From Desulfovibrio sp. (GTDB lineage Bacteria > Desulfobacterota > Desulfovibrionia > Desulfovibrionales > Desulfovibrionaceae), in assembly GCF_019424165.1 (NCBI RefSeq), contig NZ_JAHZAA010000049.1, positions 1 through 13,429 of the forward strand: a DNA stretch of 13,429 nt, given 5' to 3'. This document shows positions 6,283 through 13,429 of this stretch, piece after piece. The notes under the pieces were generated by a model, which worked only from the letters and a program-made list of their open reading frames with translations, was not told the origin of the DNA and searched no databases. Every line of letters starts with the position of its first letter. Position 1 is the first letter of the stretch. The translations under genes and the position numbers were made by a program.

Positions 6283-7209
6283 ATGACTCAAATGCCTTCT
6301 ATTCTCATTACCGGATCTGGCGGCATGGTGGGCCGCAATATTGTTGAGGCGCTAGAACCTGATGGCTATGTGCTCTACACGCCGCGTAGCCGACAGCTAG
6401 ATCTGATGGATCAGTCGGCTGTGAACGCCTTTTTGCACCGCCATAAACCTTCATTGGTCATCCACTGCGCTGGTAAGGTTGGCGGCATTCAGGCCAACAT
6501 GGCTGCCCCCGTAGATTTTTTATATGAAAATATGCAAATGGGCCTCAATATTGCTATGGGGGCGCTAAAACAAGGCATAAAACTTTTCTTGAATATGGGC
6601 TCAAGCTGCATGTACCCGACGCAAGCGCCAAATCCCTTGACGGAAGACTTGGTACTGACGGGCAGCTTGGAGCCTACCAATGAAGGATATGCCATCGCAA
6701 AATGCGCGATCACACGGTTATGCCAGTATATTAGCAAACAGTACCCTGGCAGAAATTATAAAACTCTTGTACCATGCAATCTTTACGGCAAGTACGATTC
6801 GTTTGATCCTTTTGCATCGCACATGATCCCCGCCATCATCCGCAAAATTGATACCGCCGTGCGCGATGGGCTTGATACTGTTGAGATATGGGGCAACGGC
6901 GAGGCGCGCCGTGAATTCATGTATGCCGAAGACCTCGCGCAGCTAGTGCTTGTTGCCGTGCGCAACTTTGACGCTTTGCCCGGCATCATGAATGTCGGCC
7001 TTGGGTACGATTATAGCGTTAACGAATATTATCAAGCAGTAGCCAGGGTGCTGAACTATCAGGGGGCTTTCAGCCATGACCTGAGCAAACCAGCCGGCAT
7101 GCAACGCAAGCTGGTCGATGTGTCGCGGCAGAAGGCCTTTGGCTTTAGCCCCCACCATACTCTTGAAGAGGGGATAAGAAAAACACATGACTACTACACG
7201 TCGCTATAG
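6283..7209 (+). CDS. colC: GDP-L-colitose / GDP-L-fucose synthase (ColC/Fcl family)
   Basis: A 308-residue extended short-chain dehydrogenase. The NAD(P) loop GSGGMVG is at residues 11-17, and the catalytic set is S107/C109 (GSSCMYP), Y136 and K140 (YAIAK), the same spacing as in E. coli GDP-fucose synthase. Such enzymes epimerise a GDP-4-keto-6-deoxy sugar and reduce C4 with NADPH. Segments such as PCNLYGKYDSFDP, WGNGEARREFMYAEDL and the GLGYDYSVNEYYQ region look to me more like ColC, which acts on the 3,6-dideoxy substrate, than like E. coli Fcl, and the ColD-type gene follows directly. The symbol is therefore inferred from context; Fcl remains possible. The ATG at 6283 has only a weak GAG upstream. 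Its last 23 bases overlap the next gene. Confidence 0.85.
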   Translation: MTQMPSILITGSGGMVGRNIVEALEPDGYVLYTPRSRQLDLMDQSAVNAFLHRHKPSLVIHCAGKVGGIQANMAAPVDFLYENMQMGLNIAMGALKQGIKLFLNMGSSCMYPTQAPNPLTEDLVLTGSLEPTNEGYAIAKCAITRLCQYISKQYPGRNYKTLVPCNLYGKYDSFDPFASHMIPAIIRKIDTAVRDGLDTVEIWGNGEARREFMYAEDLAQLVLVAVRNFDALPGIMNVGLGYDYSVNEYYQAVARVLNYQGAFSHDLSKPAGMQRKLVDVSRQKAFGFSPHHTLEEGIRKTHDYYTSL

Positions 7210-8368
7210 TCTGGCCAGCACCACCTGGGGTATGGCTGAAATTGAAGCCGTAACAGAGCTTGCGCGGGCACAGACCACAAGCATGGGTGGAGCCGTTTTT
7301 TCTTTTGAAAAAGAATTTGCGACATTTGTCGGCGCAAAACATGCGGTTATGGTCAATTCCGGCTCCAGCGCCAACCTGCTCATGACCGCCGCCCTTTTTT
7401 TTACGCAGCCGGAACCCCGCCTCAAGACCGGAGACGAAATTGTCGTCCCCGCCATATCCTGGCCCACCACCTACTATCCCTTACAGCAGTATGGGCTGCG
7501 GCTCAAATTTGTAGATGTGGATCTGCATACTCTCAATTATGACCTAGAAGCGCTTGAAACAGCCGTTTCCCACAAGACCCGTGCAATTATGGCTGTAAAT
7601 CTTCTCGGAAACCCCAATAATTTTGATGTGATAAGTGATATTATCGGCAACAGGGATATTATCCTGCTTGAAGACAACTGCGAATCCTTGGGTGCGACCT
7701 TTGGCGGGCGCTACGCGGGCTCCATTGGGCTGATGGGCACATATTCCTTTTTCTTTTCGCACCATATTTCCACTATGGAAGGTGGCATGATCGTCACCAA
7801 CGATGATCACCTTCACGACCTACTGCTTTGTCTCAGGGCACACGGCTGGACCCGTAACTTGCAAAAGGAAAACACCCTGTGTGTTAAGTCGGAAAATCCT
7901 TTTGAGGAGTCGTTCCGCTTTCTTTTACCAGGCTACAACGTGCGGCCGCTGGAAATGGAAGGTGCTATCGGTCGCGAGCAGTTGAAAAAACTGCCGGGAT
8001 TTCTGGCCGCCCGCAGAAAAAATGCCAAACACTTTTTGTCGCTCTTTAGTGACAACCCACATTTTATGGTACAGCAGGGCATCGGCGCCCCCTCGTGGTT
8101 TGGCTTTTCGTTGGTTCTTCGGCCCGGCTCACCTCTGAAACGTAACCAGGTGGCCGCTACGCTGCTTGGCAATAAGGTAGAGTGCCGGCAAATAGTTTCA
8201 GGAAACTTTGCGGCCAAGGATGTCATGCGATATTTTGATTATTCAATTTCCGGCACACTTGCCAATGCCGAGTATGTGGATGCCAACGGCCTCTTTATCG
8301 GTAATGACCATGTGGATCATGCTGAAGACCTCAACCGGGTTCACAGCATTCTTTTATCCTTGGCCTAA
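7187..8368 (+). CDS. colD: GDP-4-keto-6-deoxymannose 3-dehydratase, ColD-type
   Basis: A 393-residue protein of the DegT/DnrJ/EryC1 aspartate-aminotransferase fold. The key segment is SFFFSHHISTMEGG (187-200): the PLP-binding lysine of sugar aminotransferases is replaced by histidine (H192), the hallmark of ColD and of the E1/RfbH dehydratases, which use PMP to remove the C3 hydroxyl instead of forming a Schiff base. NSGSSAN (57-63) is the phosphate-binding area and LEDNCES (161-167) carries D163 for the cofactor ring. I see no 2Fe-2S cysteine set like that of E1/RfbH, and the neighbours make GDP-mannose, so the ColD reaction fits best: GDP-4-keto-6-deoxymannose to GDP-4-keto-3,6-dideoxymannose, with glutamate as amino donor. 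The start overlaps the preceding gene, with AGGGG about 13 bases upstream. A 12-bp gap separates it from gmd. Confidence 0.85.
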   Translation: MTTTRRYSLASTTWGMAEIEAVTELARAQTTSMGGAVFSFEKEFATFVGAKHAVMVNSGSSANLLMTAALFFTQPEPRLKTGDEIVVPAISWPTTYYPLQQYGLRLKFVDVDLHTLNYDLEALETAVSHKTRAIMAVNLLGNPNNFDVISDIIGNRDIILLEDNCESLGATFGGRYAGSIGLMGTYSFFFSHHISTMEGGMIVTNDDHLHDLLLCLRAHGWTRNLQKENTLCVKSENPFEESFRFLLPGYNVRPLEMEGAIGREQLKKLPGFLAARRKNAKHFLSLFSDNPHFMVQQGIGAPSWFGFSLVLRPGSPLKRNQVAATLLGNKVECRQIVSGNFAAKDVMRYFDYSISGTLANAEYVDANGLFIGNDHVDHAEDLNRVHSILLSLA

Positions 8369-8380
8369 GCGAGTAGTACA

Positions 8381-9535
8381 ATGAAAAAAGCTCTCATCAC
8401 CGGCATAACCGGTCAGGACGGTGCCTATCTCGCCGAATTTTTGTTGGGCAAGGGTTACAAGGTTCACGGCATCAAACGTCGTTCATCGCTTTTCAATACC
8501 AACAGGGTGGATCACCTTTTTCAGGACGCGCACACAGCCGAGCAGCATTTTGCGCTGCATTACGGAGATATGAGCGACTCCAGCAATCTTGTGCGCATGG
8601 TACAGGAGATTCAACCCGACGAAGTTTACAACTTGGCGGCGCAAAGCCATGTGCAGGTATCCTTTGAGTCGCCGGAATACACGGCTGATGTGGACGCCCT
8701 TGGCACGTTACGCCTGCTGGAGGCCATTCGCATTGCCGGACTGACCGCGAAAACCAAATTTTATCAGGCGTCTACCTCCGAACTTTACGGTCTGGTGCAG
8801 GAAGTGCCGCAGACCGAAAAAACGCCCTTTTATCCCCGTTCGCCATACGCCTGTGCCAAACTCTATGCCTACTGGATTACAGTCAACTACCGCGAAGCTT
8901 ACGGCATGTACGCCTGTAACGGCATCTTGTTCAATCACGAATCCCCGATCCGCGGCGAAACCTTTGTTACTCGCAAGATTACCCGCGCCATGGCGCGCAT
9001 TCTACTTGGCATGCAGGAATGCCTCTACCTCGGCAACCTCGATGCCAAGCGCGACTGGGGGCATGCCAGAGACTATGTGGAAATGCAGTGGCTCATGTTG
9101 CAGCAGCAACAACCCGAAGATTTTGTGATCGCCACGGGGCGGCAGTTTTCTGTGCGGGCCTTTGTAGACGCAGCGGCGATCGAATTGGGCATGAGCCTTG
9201 AATGGCAAGGCCACGGTGTGGACGAAACGGCCATTCTGACGGGCATTGACACCAGCAGAGTGGAAGAACTTGCCCAAGGTAAGCCCTTTAATGTTACGGC
9301 CAAGCCCGGCGAGAGCATTGTGCGCGTTGATCCCCGATACTTCCGCCCCACCGAGGTTGAAACCCTGCTGGGCAACCCGGCTAAAGCTAAGAACAAGCTG
9401 GGTTGGGAACCTCGGACATCCTTTGAAAGCATGGTGGCTGAAATGGCGCGTGAAGATCTGATTTTGGCCATGCGCGATTCTGTGTGCAGAGTCACGGGCT
9501 TTACCACCTTCTGCCAAAACGACAATCATGATTAA
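8381..9535 (+). CDS. gmd: GDP-mannose 4,6-dehydratase
   Basis: A 384-residue extended SDR that converts GDP-D-mannose to GDP-4-keto-6-deoxy-D-mannose, the shared precursor of fucose, rhamnose, perosamine and colitose. The NADP loop GITGQDGAYLAEFLL is at residues 8-22, followed by HGIKRRSS (29-36), the catalytic STSELYG (131-137, T132 and E134) and YACAK (Y156, K160). LFNHESPIRGETFVTRK and VDPRYFRPTEVETLLG are typical of Gmd. The length is close to the E. coli enzyme (373), with a few extra residues near 280-295. It sits third in a run with the ColC-like and ColD-like genes and supplies their substrate. The tail after about residue 365 is poorly conserved. Confidence 0.94.
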   Translation: MKKALITGITGQDGAYLAEFLLGKGYKVHGIKRRSSLFNTNRVDHLFQDAHTAEQHFALHYGDMSDSSNLVRMVQEIQPDEVYNLAAQSHVQVSFESPEYTADVDALGTLRLLEAIRIAGLTAKTKFYQASTSELYGLVQEVPQTEKTPFYPRSPYACAKLYAYWITVNYREAYGMYACNGILFNHESPIRGETFVTRKITRAMARILLGMQECLYLGNLDAKRDWGHARDYVEMQWLMLQQQQPEDFVIATGRQFSVRAFVDAAAIELGMSLEWQGHGVDETAILTGIDTSRVEELAQGKPFNVTAKPGESIVRVDPRYFRPTEVETLLGNPAKAKNKLGWEPRTSFESMVAEMAREDLILAMRDSVCRVTGFTTFCQNDNHD

Positions 9536-9674
9536 AAATATTATTGTTGATATCGCCTGGTATCGTGAAATTGTGGATAGAGCCTATGCGAGCTGGTTTG
9601 TACCCACGGGCAAAGGAGTGCAGGCGCGTAAGCATGTCAAACAAAACTTCCATACTAATCAGGGCCAAGCATGA
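9528..9674 (+). CDS. small 48-residue open frame between gmd and the ABC gene
   Basis: The ATG at 9528 overlaps the end of gmd by 8 bases, and the TGA at 9672-9674 overlaps the ABC transporter ATG as ATGA, so it would couple translation across the gap. The peptide begins MIKNIIVDIAWYREIVDRAY, with no match I recognise and no clear membrane segment or motif. No ribosome site precedes it. It may be a coupling peptide, the remnant of a lost gene, or chance. The ABC gene has its own AGGG site inside this frame. Confidence 0.3.
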   Translation: MIKNIIVDIAWYREIVDRAYASWFVPTGKGVQARKHVKQNFHTNQGQA

Positions 9675-11497
9675 GCGCACCGCGTCCCCTGCCTCAAGCC
9701 CTGAAGATGTTGATCCCACTGGTTCCCTCCGCAGAAAAACGGCGGTTCTGGGGACTGTTGCTTTTGACAGTGATAATGGCTCTGATCGAGCTTGCCATCA
9801 CCGGCCTTGTGGCTTTACTGGCAGCTGTTTTCGGCTCTCTGGAAGCTGCCCTCAACCACAATCCCTTGCTTTGGGTGCGCACAGGTCTTGGTTTTGATCT
9901 GGGCAATGATTCACGCTATCTGTCTCTGGGTATCCTCTGCGCCATTTTGTTGGCCATTGTCTGCAAAAACGCATTGACCGTAGTGCAGCAATGGCACATG
10001 ACCGCCTTTTCTGAAACTATTGGCAATGCGGCCCGCACACATTTGCTTCGTTTTTATCTGTGTGCGCCCTTTTTATGGGTGTTTCGTGTGGGTACGTCCG
10101 AGATGCTGTTCGGTTCTAGCGCCGGGGCGCAACTTGGGCAAACCCTGTTAACGGCCTTACAAATATTCAGCAATACACTGATGATCTTAACGATTTTCCT
10201 GGGGTTGGTGGTCGTATCTCCAGTACCTGCGCTGACATTTTTATGCGTTCTTGGTCTTGGCGGGTACCTGATTGTCAAGGGCACACGCAAGATGCTGAAT
10301 GCCAAGGCCGCTGCGGTATACCGGGCAGATCTTGCCACACACAACATACAGCAAACTGTTGTGCACGGCTTGAAAGAGATGCGCCTGTATGGTCGGGAAA
10401 ACGCAATTTTCTCTGCCTACACAGCAAAGCTGAACGATGTGGTTGTGGCAAAAAAATGGTTTCAGGCGCTCAGCCGTCTGCCAGTGGGAAGCTTGGAAGT
10501 TTTGGGTTTTGCATCGTTGGTTGGGGTACTGCTGTTTTTGATTTATGTACAGAATGCCGGCATTGCCACCATATCCGGCATTATGGGCTTCCTGGCCGCC
10601 GCTGCCTGGCGTACCTTGCCTGTTGCCAACAGGCTTGTGGACAACCTGACACAGCTACGCTCCAGCTTGCCTTATTTGAACAAGGTGGCGGATATAATCA
10701 CGCTCGGAAAAGAGTTGAAAGCTGAGATGGCTCCATCCTTTGAAACGCCCGCGACGCCCATAGTCTTCAATAGAGATATCAAGCTTGACAGGATTTGTTT
10801 TCGCTACCCCGGCGCGAGCGCTGCGGCTTTGCAGAATATCGACTTTACCATTAAAACCGGACAGATGTTCGGTCTGGTGGGGCTTTCGGGCGCGGGAAAG
10901 AGTACGCTGGTCAACATTCTGGCCGGGCTTGTTCCCCCTGAATCCGGTCACCTGCTGGTGGACGACACCCCCATAACCAAGAACAATGCCCGGTCCTGGT
11001 TGCAACGCATTGGCTATGTGGCCCAGGCTCCCTATCTTTTGGACGCGTCATTGGCAGAAAACATAGCACTCTCCCGCTGGGGAGAAACCATCGACCATGA
11101 ACGCGTGCTGGAGTGCTGCCGCATGGCGGCCCTTGATTTTATAGACGACTTGGACAACGGCATTGATACCGTACTTGGGGAACGTGGCGTGCGCCTTTCC
11201 GGTGGACAGGCCCAAAGGGTGGCTATTGCCAGAGCGCTGTACAGCGAGCCGGAACTGATCATTTTTGATGAGGCCACAAGTTCTCTCGATATGAAGAATG
11301 AAAAATCCATTCATGAAACTATCCTGTCCTTGCGAGCAAAAGTGACCATAGTCATTATCGCGCATCGGCTAAGCACCGTGGAAAACTGCGATTCTGTCAT
11401 CTGGCTGGACAAAGGATCTGTGCAAATGGCAGGCAGAGCGGAAGACGTCTTACCGCGATACAAAGAGGCACTGAACGCTAGCCTGGCAAGCCAATAA
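9671..11497 (+). CDS. ABC exporter, PglK/MsbA-type, probable glycolipid flippase
   Basis: A 608-residue half-transporter with membrane and ATPase domains fused. Hydrophobic segments lie near residues 27-54, 84-104, 160-203 and 276-312. The nucleotide-binding domain starts near 370: Walker A GLSGAGKST (404-412), Q452, signature LSGGQ (509-513), Walker B LIIFDE (529-534) and the H-loop AHRLSTV with H565. All catalytic parts are present, so it should work as a homodimer. The family includes MsbA (lipid A) and PglK (lipid-linked oligosaccharide). Its place directly after the nucleotide-sugar genes suggests it flips an undecaprenyl- or lipid-linked glycan across the inner membrane; the substrate is inferred. 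AGGG is seven bases before the ATG. Confidence 0.88.
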   Translation: MSAPRPLPQALKMLIPLVPSAEKRRFWGLLLLTVIMALIELAITGLVALLAAVFGSLEAALNHNPLLWVRTGLGFDLGNDSRYLSLGILCAILLAIVCKNALTVVQQWHMTAFSETIGNAARTHLLRFYLCAPFLWVFRVGTSEMLFGSSAGAQLGQTLLTALQIFSNTLMILTIFLGLVVVSPVPALTFLCVLGLGGYLIVKGTRKMLNAKAAAVYRADLATHNIQQTVVHGLKEMRLYGRENAIFSAYTAKLNDVVVAKKWFQALSRLPVGSLEVLGFASLVGVLLFLIYVQNAGIATISGIMGFLAAAAWRTLPVANRLVDNLTQLRSSLPYLNKVADIITLGKELKAEMAPSFETPATPIVFNRDIKLDRICFRYPGASAAALQNIDFTIKTGQMFGLVGLSGAGKSTLVNILAGLVPPESGHLLVDDTPITKNNARSWLQRIGYVAQAPYLLDASLAENIALSRWGETIDHERVLECCRMAALDFIDDLDNGIDTVLGERGVRLSGGQAQRVAIARALYSEPELIIFDEATSSLDMKNEKSIHETILSLRAKVTIVIIAHRLSTVENCDSVIWLDKGSVQMAGRAEDVLPRYKEALNASLASQ

Positions 11498-11891
11498 CTT
11501 ACGTGGGCTATTCCAGCTAGATCGATAAATACGTTTTGTGACAAGAACAGAGAGCGGGGGGAAATGGTTCTAATTCTGTCTTCGTTCTCAGAAAACGGTC
11601 AGATGGAACAAGTGCTTGGTCAGGTAGCAAAAAGTTAAAGAGTAAAAAGCTCGTTTCTACAAGAGATATAGCTCTAGCAACAAATGTTCAGCACCTGGCA
11701 GCACTGACCATTTGGAGCCAACAGCTTGTTCCCGTTGTTCGGGTCGGTCTAAGGAACGTTGGGGAGATGAAAATCTCGTTTCAGATATAATATATCCTGT
11801 TTAATTTCCGTTGCAGCGCAAATCAACCTCAGATTCGCCCAGTCTGGAGTCGGTCTGAATTAAAAATTCAATTCTAAGGGGTCGCACGACT
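11498..11891. other. 394-bp gap without a convincing gene
   Basis: No gene can be supported here. A frame without stops runs from 11542 to 11790 (82 codons plus stop) but has no normal start codon or known motif. A TATAAT at 11786-11791 has no good -35 partner at 16-18 bases. GAGAT and ATCTC (11764-11777) can form a small hairpin with a GAAA loop, and GTCGGTCT occurs twice (11743-11750, 11849-11856). The ABC operon terminator and the promoter of the next gene should lie here, but neither is clear. The stretch may be debris from a past rearrangement. Confidence 0.5.
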
Positions 11892-12836
11892 ATGCTTATG
11901 AAAAGATTAATCAAGCTTATATATTGGCGTTGCATTACAATTTTATTTTTTGTGCTACACCCCAAAAGATTCTTTGAAAAAACTTGTATCGTTATGGTTG
12001 ATGGTGGCATGGCGTCACAGATGAGGCAATATCTTCTAGGTTGTGCCGTGGCGAAGGCTTCTGGCATTAAAGTCAAATATGATTTGAGTTGGTTTGAAAG
12101 ATGCGGGATGGATATCCTCGGTCAAGAAAGCAGATCGTACGTTCTTGAAAAAATTTTTCCCAGCGCTCATGTCGAGCGAGCGGGCAAACTGGAAACATAT
12201 GTTTATAGGAATGTATTTTGGACATCGCTAGCTGATCCTAACGTATATGACCCAAACGTCTTGATCTCAAAAAAGAACCGCTATCTTGGCGGTTACTATC
12301 GCAACAAGCAATATATTTATAATGTTAGAGACATAGAGAGAGAAATTTTTACATTCAACGTTTCACTTTGCGATGAAAACACCGCGCTTTTGGATAAAAT
12401 TCTTTCTGAAAAAAATTCCGTGGCCGTTCACATGCGCCGTGGAGATTTTATCGGGTCTGTTCATGACTGTACAAACGAAAAATATTTTCAACAGGCCATG
12501 GATTTGTTAAGCGCGAAAACCATCAATCCATTGTTTTTTATTTTTTCGAATGACATAGACTGGGCAAAAAAAACTTTTGCTCACCGGAAGGTTGTTTATT
12601 TTTTGGAGGCCAATGACATTGATCAGGGCTATTTTGATATGTACCTGATGTCCCGGTGCAAGCACTTCATTATTTCTAATTCATGGTTTGGAGTTTGGGC
12701 AGCCAGGCTTGGCGCAGATTCGGAAAAAATTGTTATTTGCCCTCACACCTTTTTTAGGGATGACCCAGAAGGCGAGCACTTGTATGATATTGTTGATGAA
12801 GATTGGATTAATATAAAGTGTGATCTGTCGAAGTAA
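11892..12836 (+). CDS. GT11-family glycosyltransferase (alpha-1,2-fucosyl/colitosyltransferase-like)
   Basis: A 314-residue protein; the ATG at 11892 has AAGGGG ten bases upstream. The GT11 signature VHMRRGD (179-185) binds the GDP-sugar. An altered N-terminal motif GGMASQMRQY (38-47; family form is close to GGLGNQMFQY), FSND (218-221) and SNSWFGVWAARLG (262-274) support the family. Residues 7-27 are hydrophobic with basic residues and could attach the enzyme to the membrane. GT11 enzymes transfer L-fucose from GDP-fucose with inversion; a relative in E. coli O55 is reported, as I recall, to move colitose, which suits this cluster. The gene is visibly A+T richer than its neighbours, suggesting recent acquisition. 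The donor sugar is inferred. Confidence 0.85.
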   Translation: MLMKRLIKLIYWRCITILFFVLHPKRFFEKTCIVMVDGGMASQMRQYLLGCAVAKASGIKVKYDLSWFERCGMDILGQESRSYVLEKIFPSAHVERAGKLETYVYRNVFWTSLADPNVYDPNVLISKKNRYLGGYYRNKQYIYNVRDIEREIFTFNVSLCDENTALLDKILSEKNSVAVHMRRGDFIGSVHDCTNEKYFQQAMDLLSAKTINPLFFIFSNDIDWAKKTFAHRKVVYFLEANDIDQGYFDMYLMSRCKHFIISNSWFGVWAARLGADSEKIVICPHTFFRDDPEGEHLYDIVDEDWINIKCDLSK

Positions 12837-12867
12837 TATTGTCGTGTTTCAGTATAATAGTCCTGTA

Positions 12868-12883
12868 CCCGATATTTCTCGGG
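12868..12883. repeat. short hairpin after the glycosyltransferase gene
   Basis: CCCGA (12868-12872) and TCGGG (12879-12883) pair around a six-base loop. No T tract follows on the plus strand, so it is a poor terminator as it stands. It lies just outside the likely left end of the insertion sequence, which may have separated it from its tail. Confidence 0.3.
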
Positions 12884-12890
12884 CAAAAGA

Positions 12891-12920
12891 TGTGAGGGTG
12901 TAAGAAATTTTGTGTAATCG
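12891..12920 (+). repeat. candidate left terminal inverted repeat of the IS256-family element
   Basis: The stretch contains GGGTGTAAGAAATTTTGTGTAA, whose TTGTGTAA core is typical of IS256-family ends as I recall them, and it lies about 40 bp before the transposase, as expected. The right end is outside the window, so neither the exact border nor a target duplication can be checked. Confidence 0.4.
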
Positions 12921-12942
12921 GCCAATCATGTTAGCCCGATTA
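12915..12942 (+). repeat. inverted repeat in the transposase leader
   Basis: TAATCGG (12915-12921) pairs with CCGATTA (12936-12942) around a 14-base loop. It ends two bases before the GGAGGA ribosome site. In a read-through transcript it could reduce access to the ribosome site, a known way for IS elements to limit transposase made from outside promoters. Confidence 0.4.
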
Positions 12943-12956
12943 TCGGAGGATTGATG

Positions 12957-13429
12957 ATGGTCGACCCCAAAGATATACCCGATGAGTTAATTGACGCTCT
13001 GCTTGCCAACTATCAAAAGCCCGACGACCTGCTGGGAAAAGACGGCATTTTGGAACAACTGACCAAGCGAGTTATGGAGCGCGCTCTGCAAGCGGAGATG
13101 ACCTACCACCTGGGGCATGAAAAACATGGTAGAGTTGCCAACGCCAACGGAAACACCCGCAACGGTACAAGCAAGAAAACCTTGAAGGGGAAGAACGGCT
13201 CTTTGCCCATCGCGATTCCTCGAGACCGGGACGGCAGCTTTGAGCCGCAGCTGGTGGAAAAGCATCAGACCCGCTGGCAAGGTTTGGATGACAGCATTAT
13301 TTCGCTGTATGCCCGAGGCATGAGTGTACGCGAAATCCAGGGACATTTGAAAGACTTGTACCACACAGACGTTTAACCGGCGCTGATCAGCGCTGTAACC
13401 GATGAAGTGGCCGAGGATGTCCGTCAATG
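12957..13429 (+). pseudogene. IS256-family transposase, internal stop, cut by window edge
   Basis: The ATG at 12957 is six bases after GGAGGA; an ATG at 12954 and a TTG at 12951 are also in frame. The N-terminal region carries MVDPKDIPDELID, AEMTYHLGHEKHG, NGNTRNGTSKKTLKG and YARGMSVREIQGHLKDLY, all typical of IS256-type (Transposase_mut) proteins. A TAA at 13374-13376 interrupts the frame at a place where the family normally has serine before P-x-L-I-S. After the stop the same frame continues as PALISAVTDEVAEDVRQ to the edge, so this is a nonsense mutation and not the natural end. The DDE catalytic residues lie further on. The 139-residue product alone should be inactive. Confidence 0.85.

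Larger units (their letters stand above)
12891..13429 (+). mobile_element. IS256-family insertion sequence, left part
   Basis: The candidate left repeat, a short leader and an IS256-type transposase N-terminal region are present; the element runs off the right edge. The border is approximate. It lies directly downstream of the glycosyltransferase gene in the same direction. Confidence 0.7.

Noticed and set aside
11498..11891. JUMPstart/ops element for the polysaccharide cluster
   Set aside because: The GGCGGTAG core is not present in this gap or before manB.
12853..12858. TATAAT after the glycosyltransferase as an IS or outward promoter
   Set aside because: No -35 match at 16-18 bases upstream.

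Overview
The window looks like a chromosomal accessory region of a Gram-negative bacterium, most plausibly a Desulfovibrio-like deltaproteobacterium. This is inferred from base composition, protein style and the kind of phage-type genes present; no marker gene proves it. It has three parts.

Positions 1-3105 hold a DNA-recombination module of phage or integrative-element type on the minus strand. In transcription order it has an ERF-family single-strand annealing protein, a Cas4-like PD-(D/E)XK nuclease with an apparent Fe-S cysteine cluster, and a CobS-like AAA+ ATPase cut by the left edge. A toxin-antitoxin pair lies in the opposite direction between the nuclease and the ATPase. Its antitoxin is intact and has a good promoter with a palindromic operator candidate, but its RelE/ParE-type toxin carries a one-base frameshift.

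Positions 3290-11497 hold a plus-strand nucleotide-sugar operon behind a strong sigma70-type promoter. It contains a phosphomannomutase homologue, a bifunctional mannose-6-P isomerase/GDP-mannose pyrophosphorylase, a GDP-fucose-synthase/ColC-type reductase-epimerase, a ColD-type PLP dehydratase (histidine in place of the PLP lysine), GDP-mannose 4,6-dehydratase, and a PglK/MsbA-type ABC exporter. Together the set reads as a pathway from fructose-6-P to GDP-L-colitose (3,6-dideoxy-L-galactose), more specific than GDP-fucose. The phosphomannomutase gene has lost, in frame, the segment that should carry the catalytic phosphoserine loop, so the step from mannose-6-P to mannose-1-P probably depends on another gene.

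Positions 11498-13429 begin with about 390 bp lacking a convincing gene. An A+T-rich family GT11 glycosyltransferase gene follows, probably transferring fucose or colitose. The window ends in the left part of an IS256-family insertion sequence whose transposase has an in-frame stop. The odd composition of the transferase and the adjacent IS suggest this end of the cluster has been shuffled by horizontal transfer.
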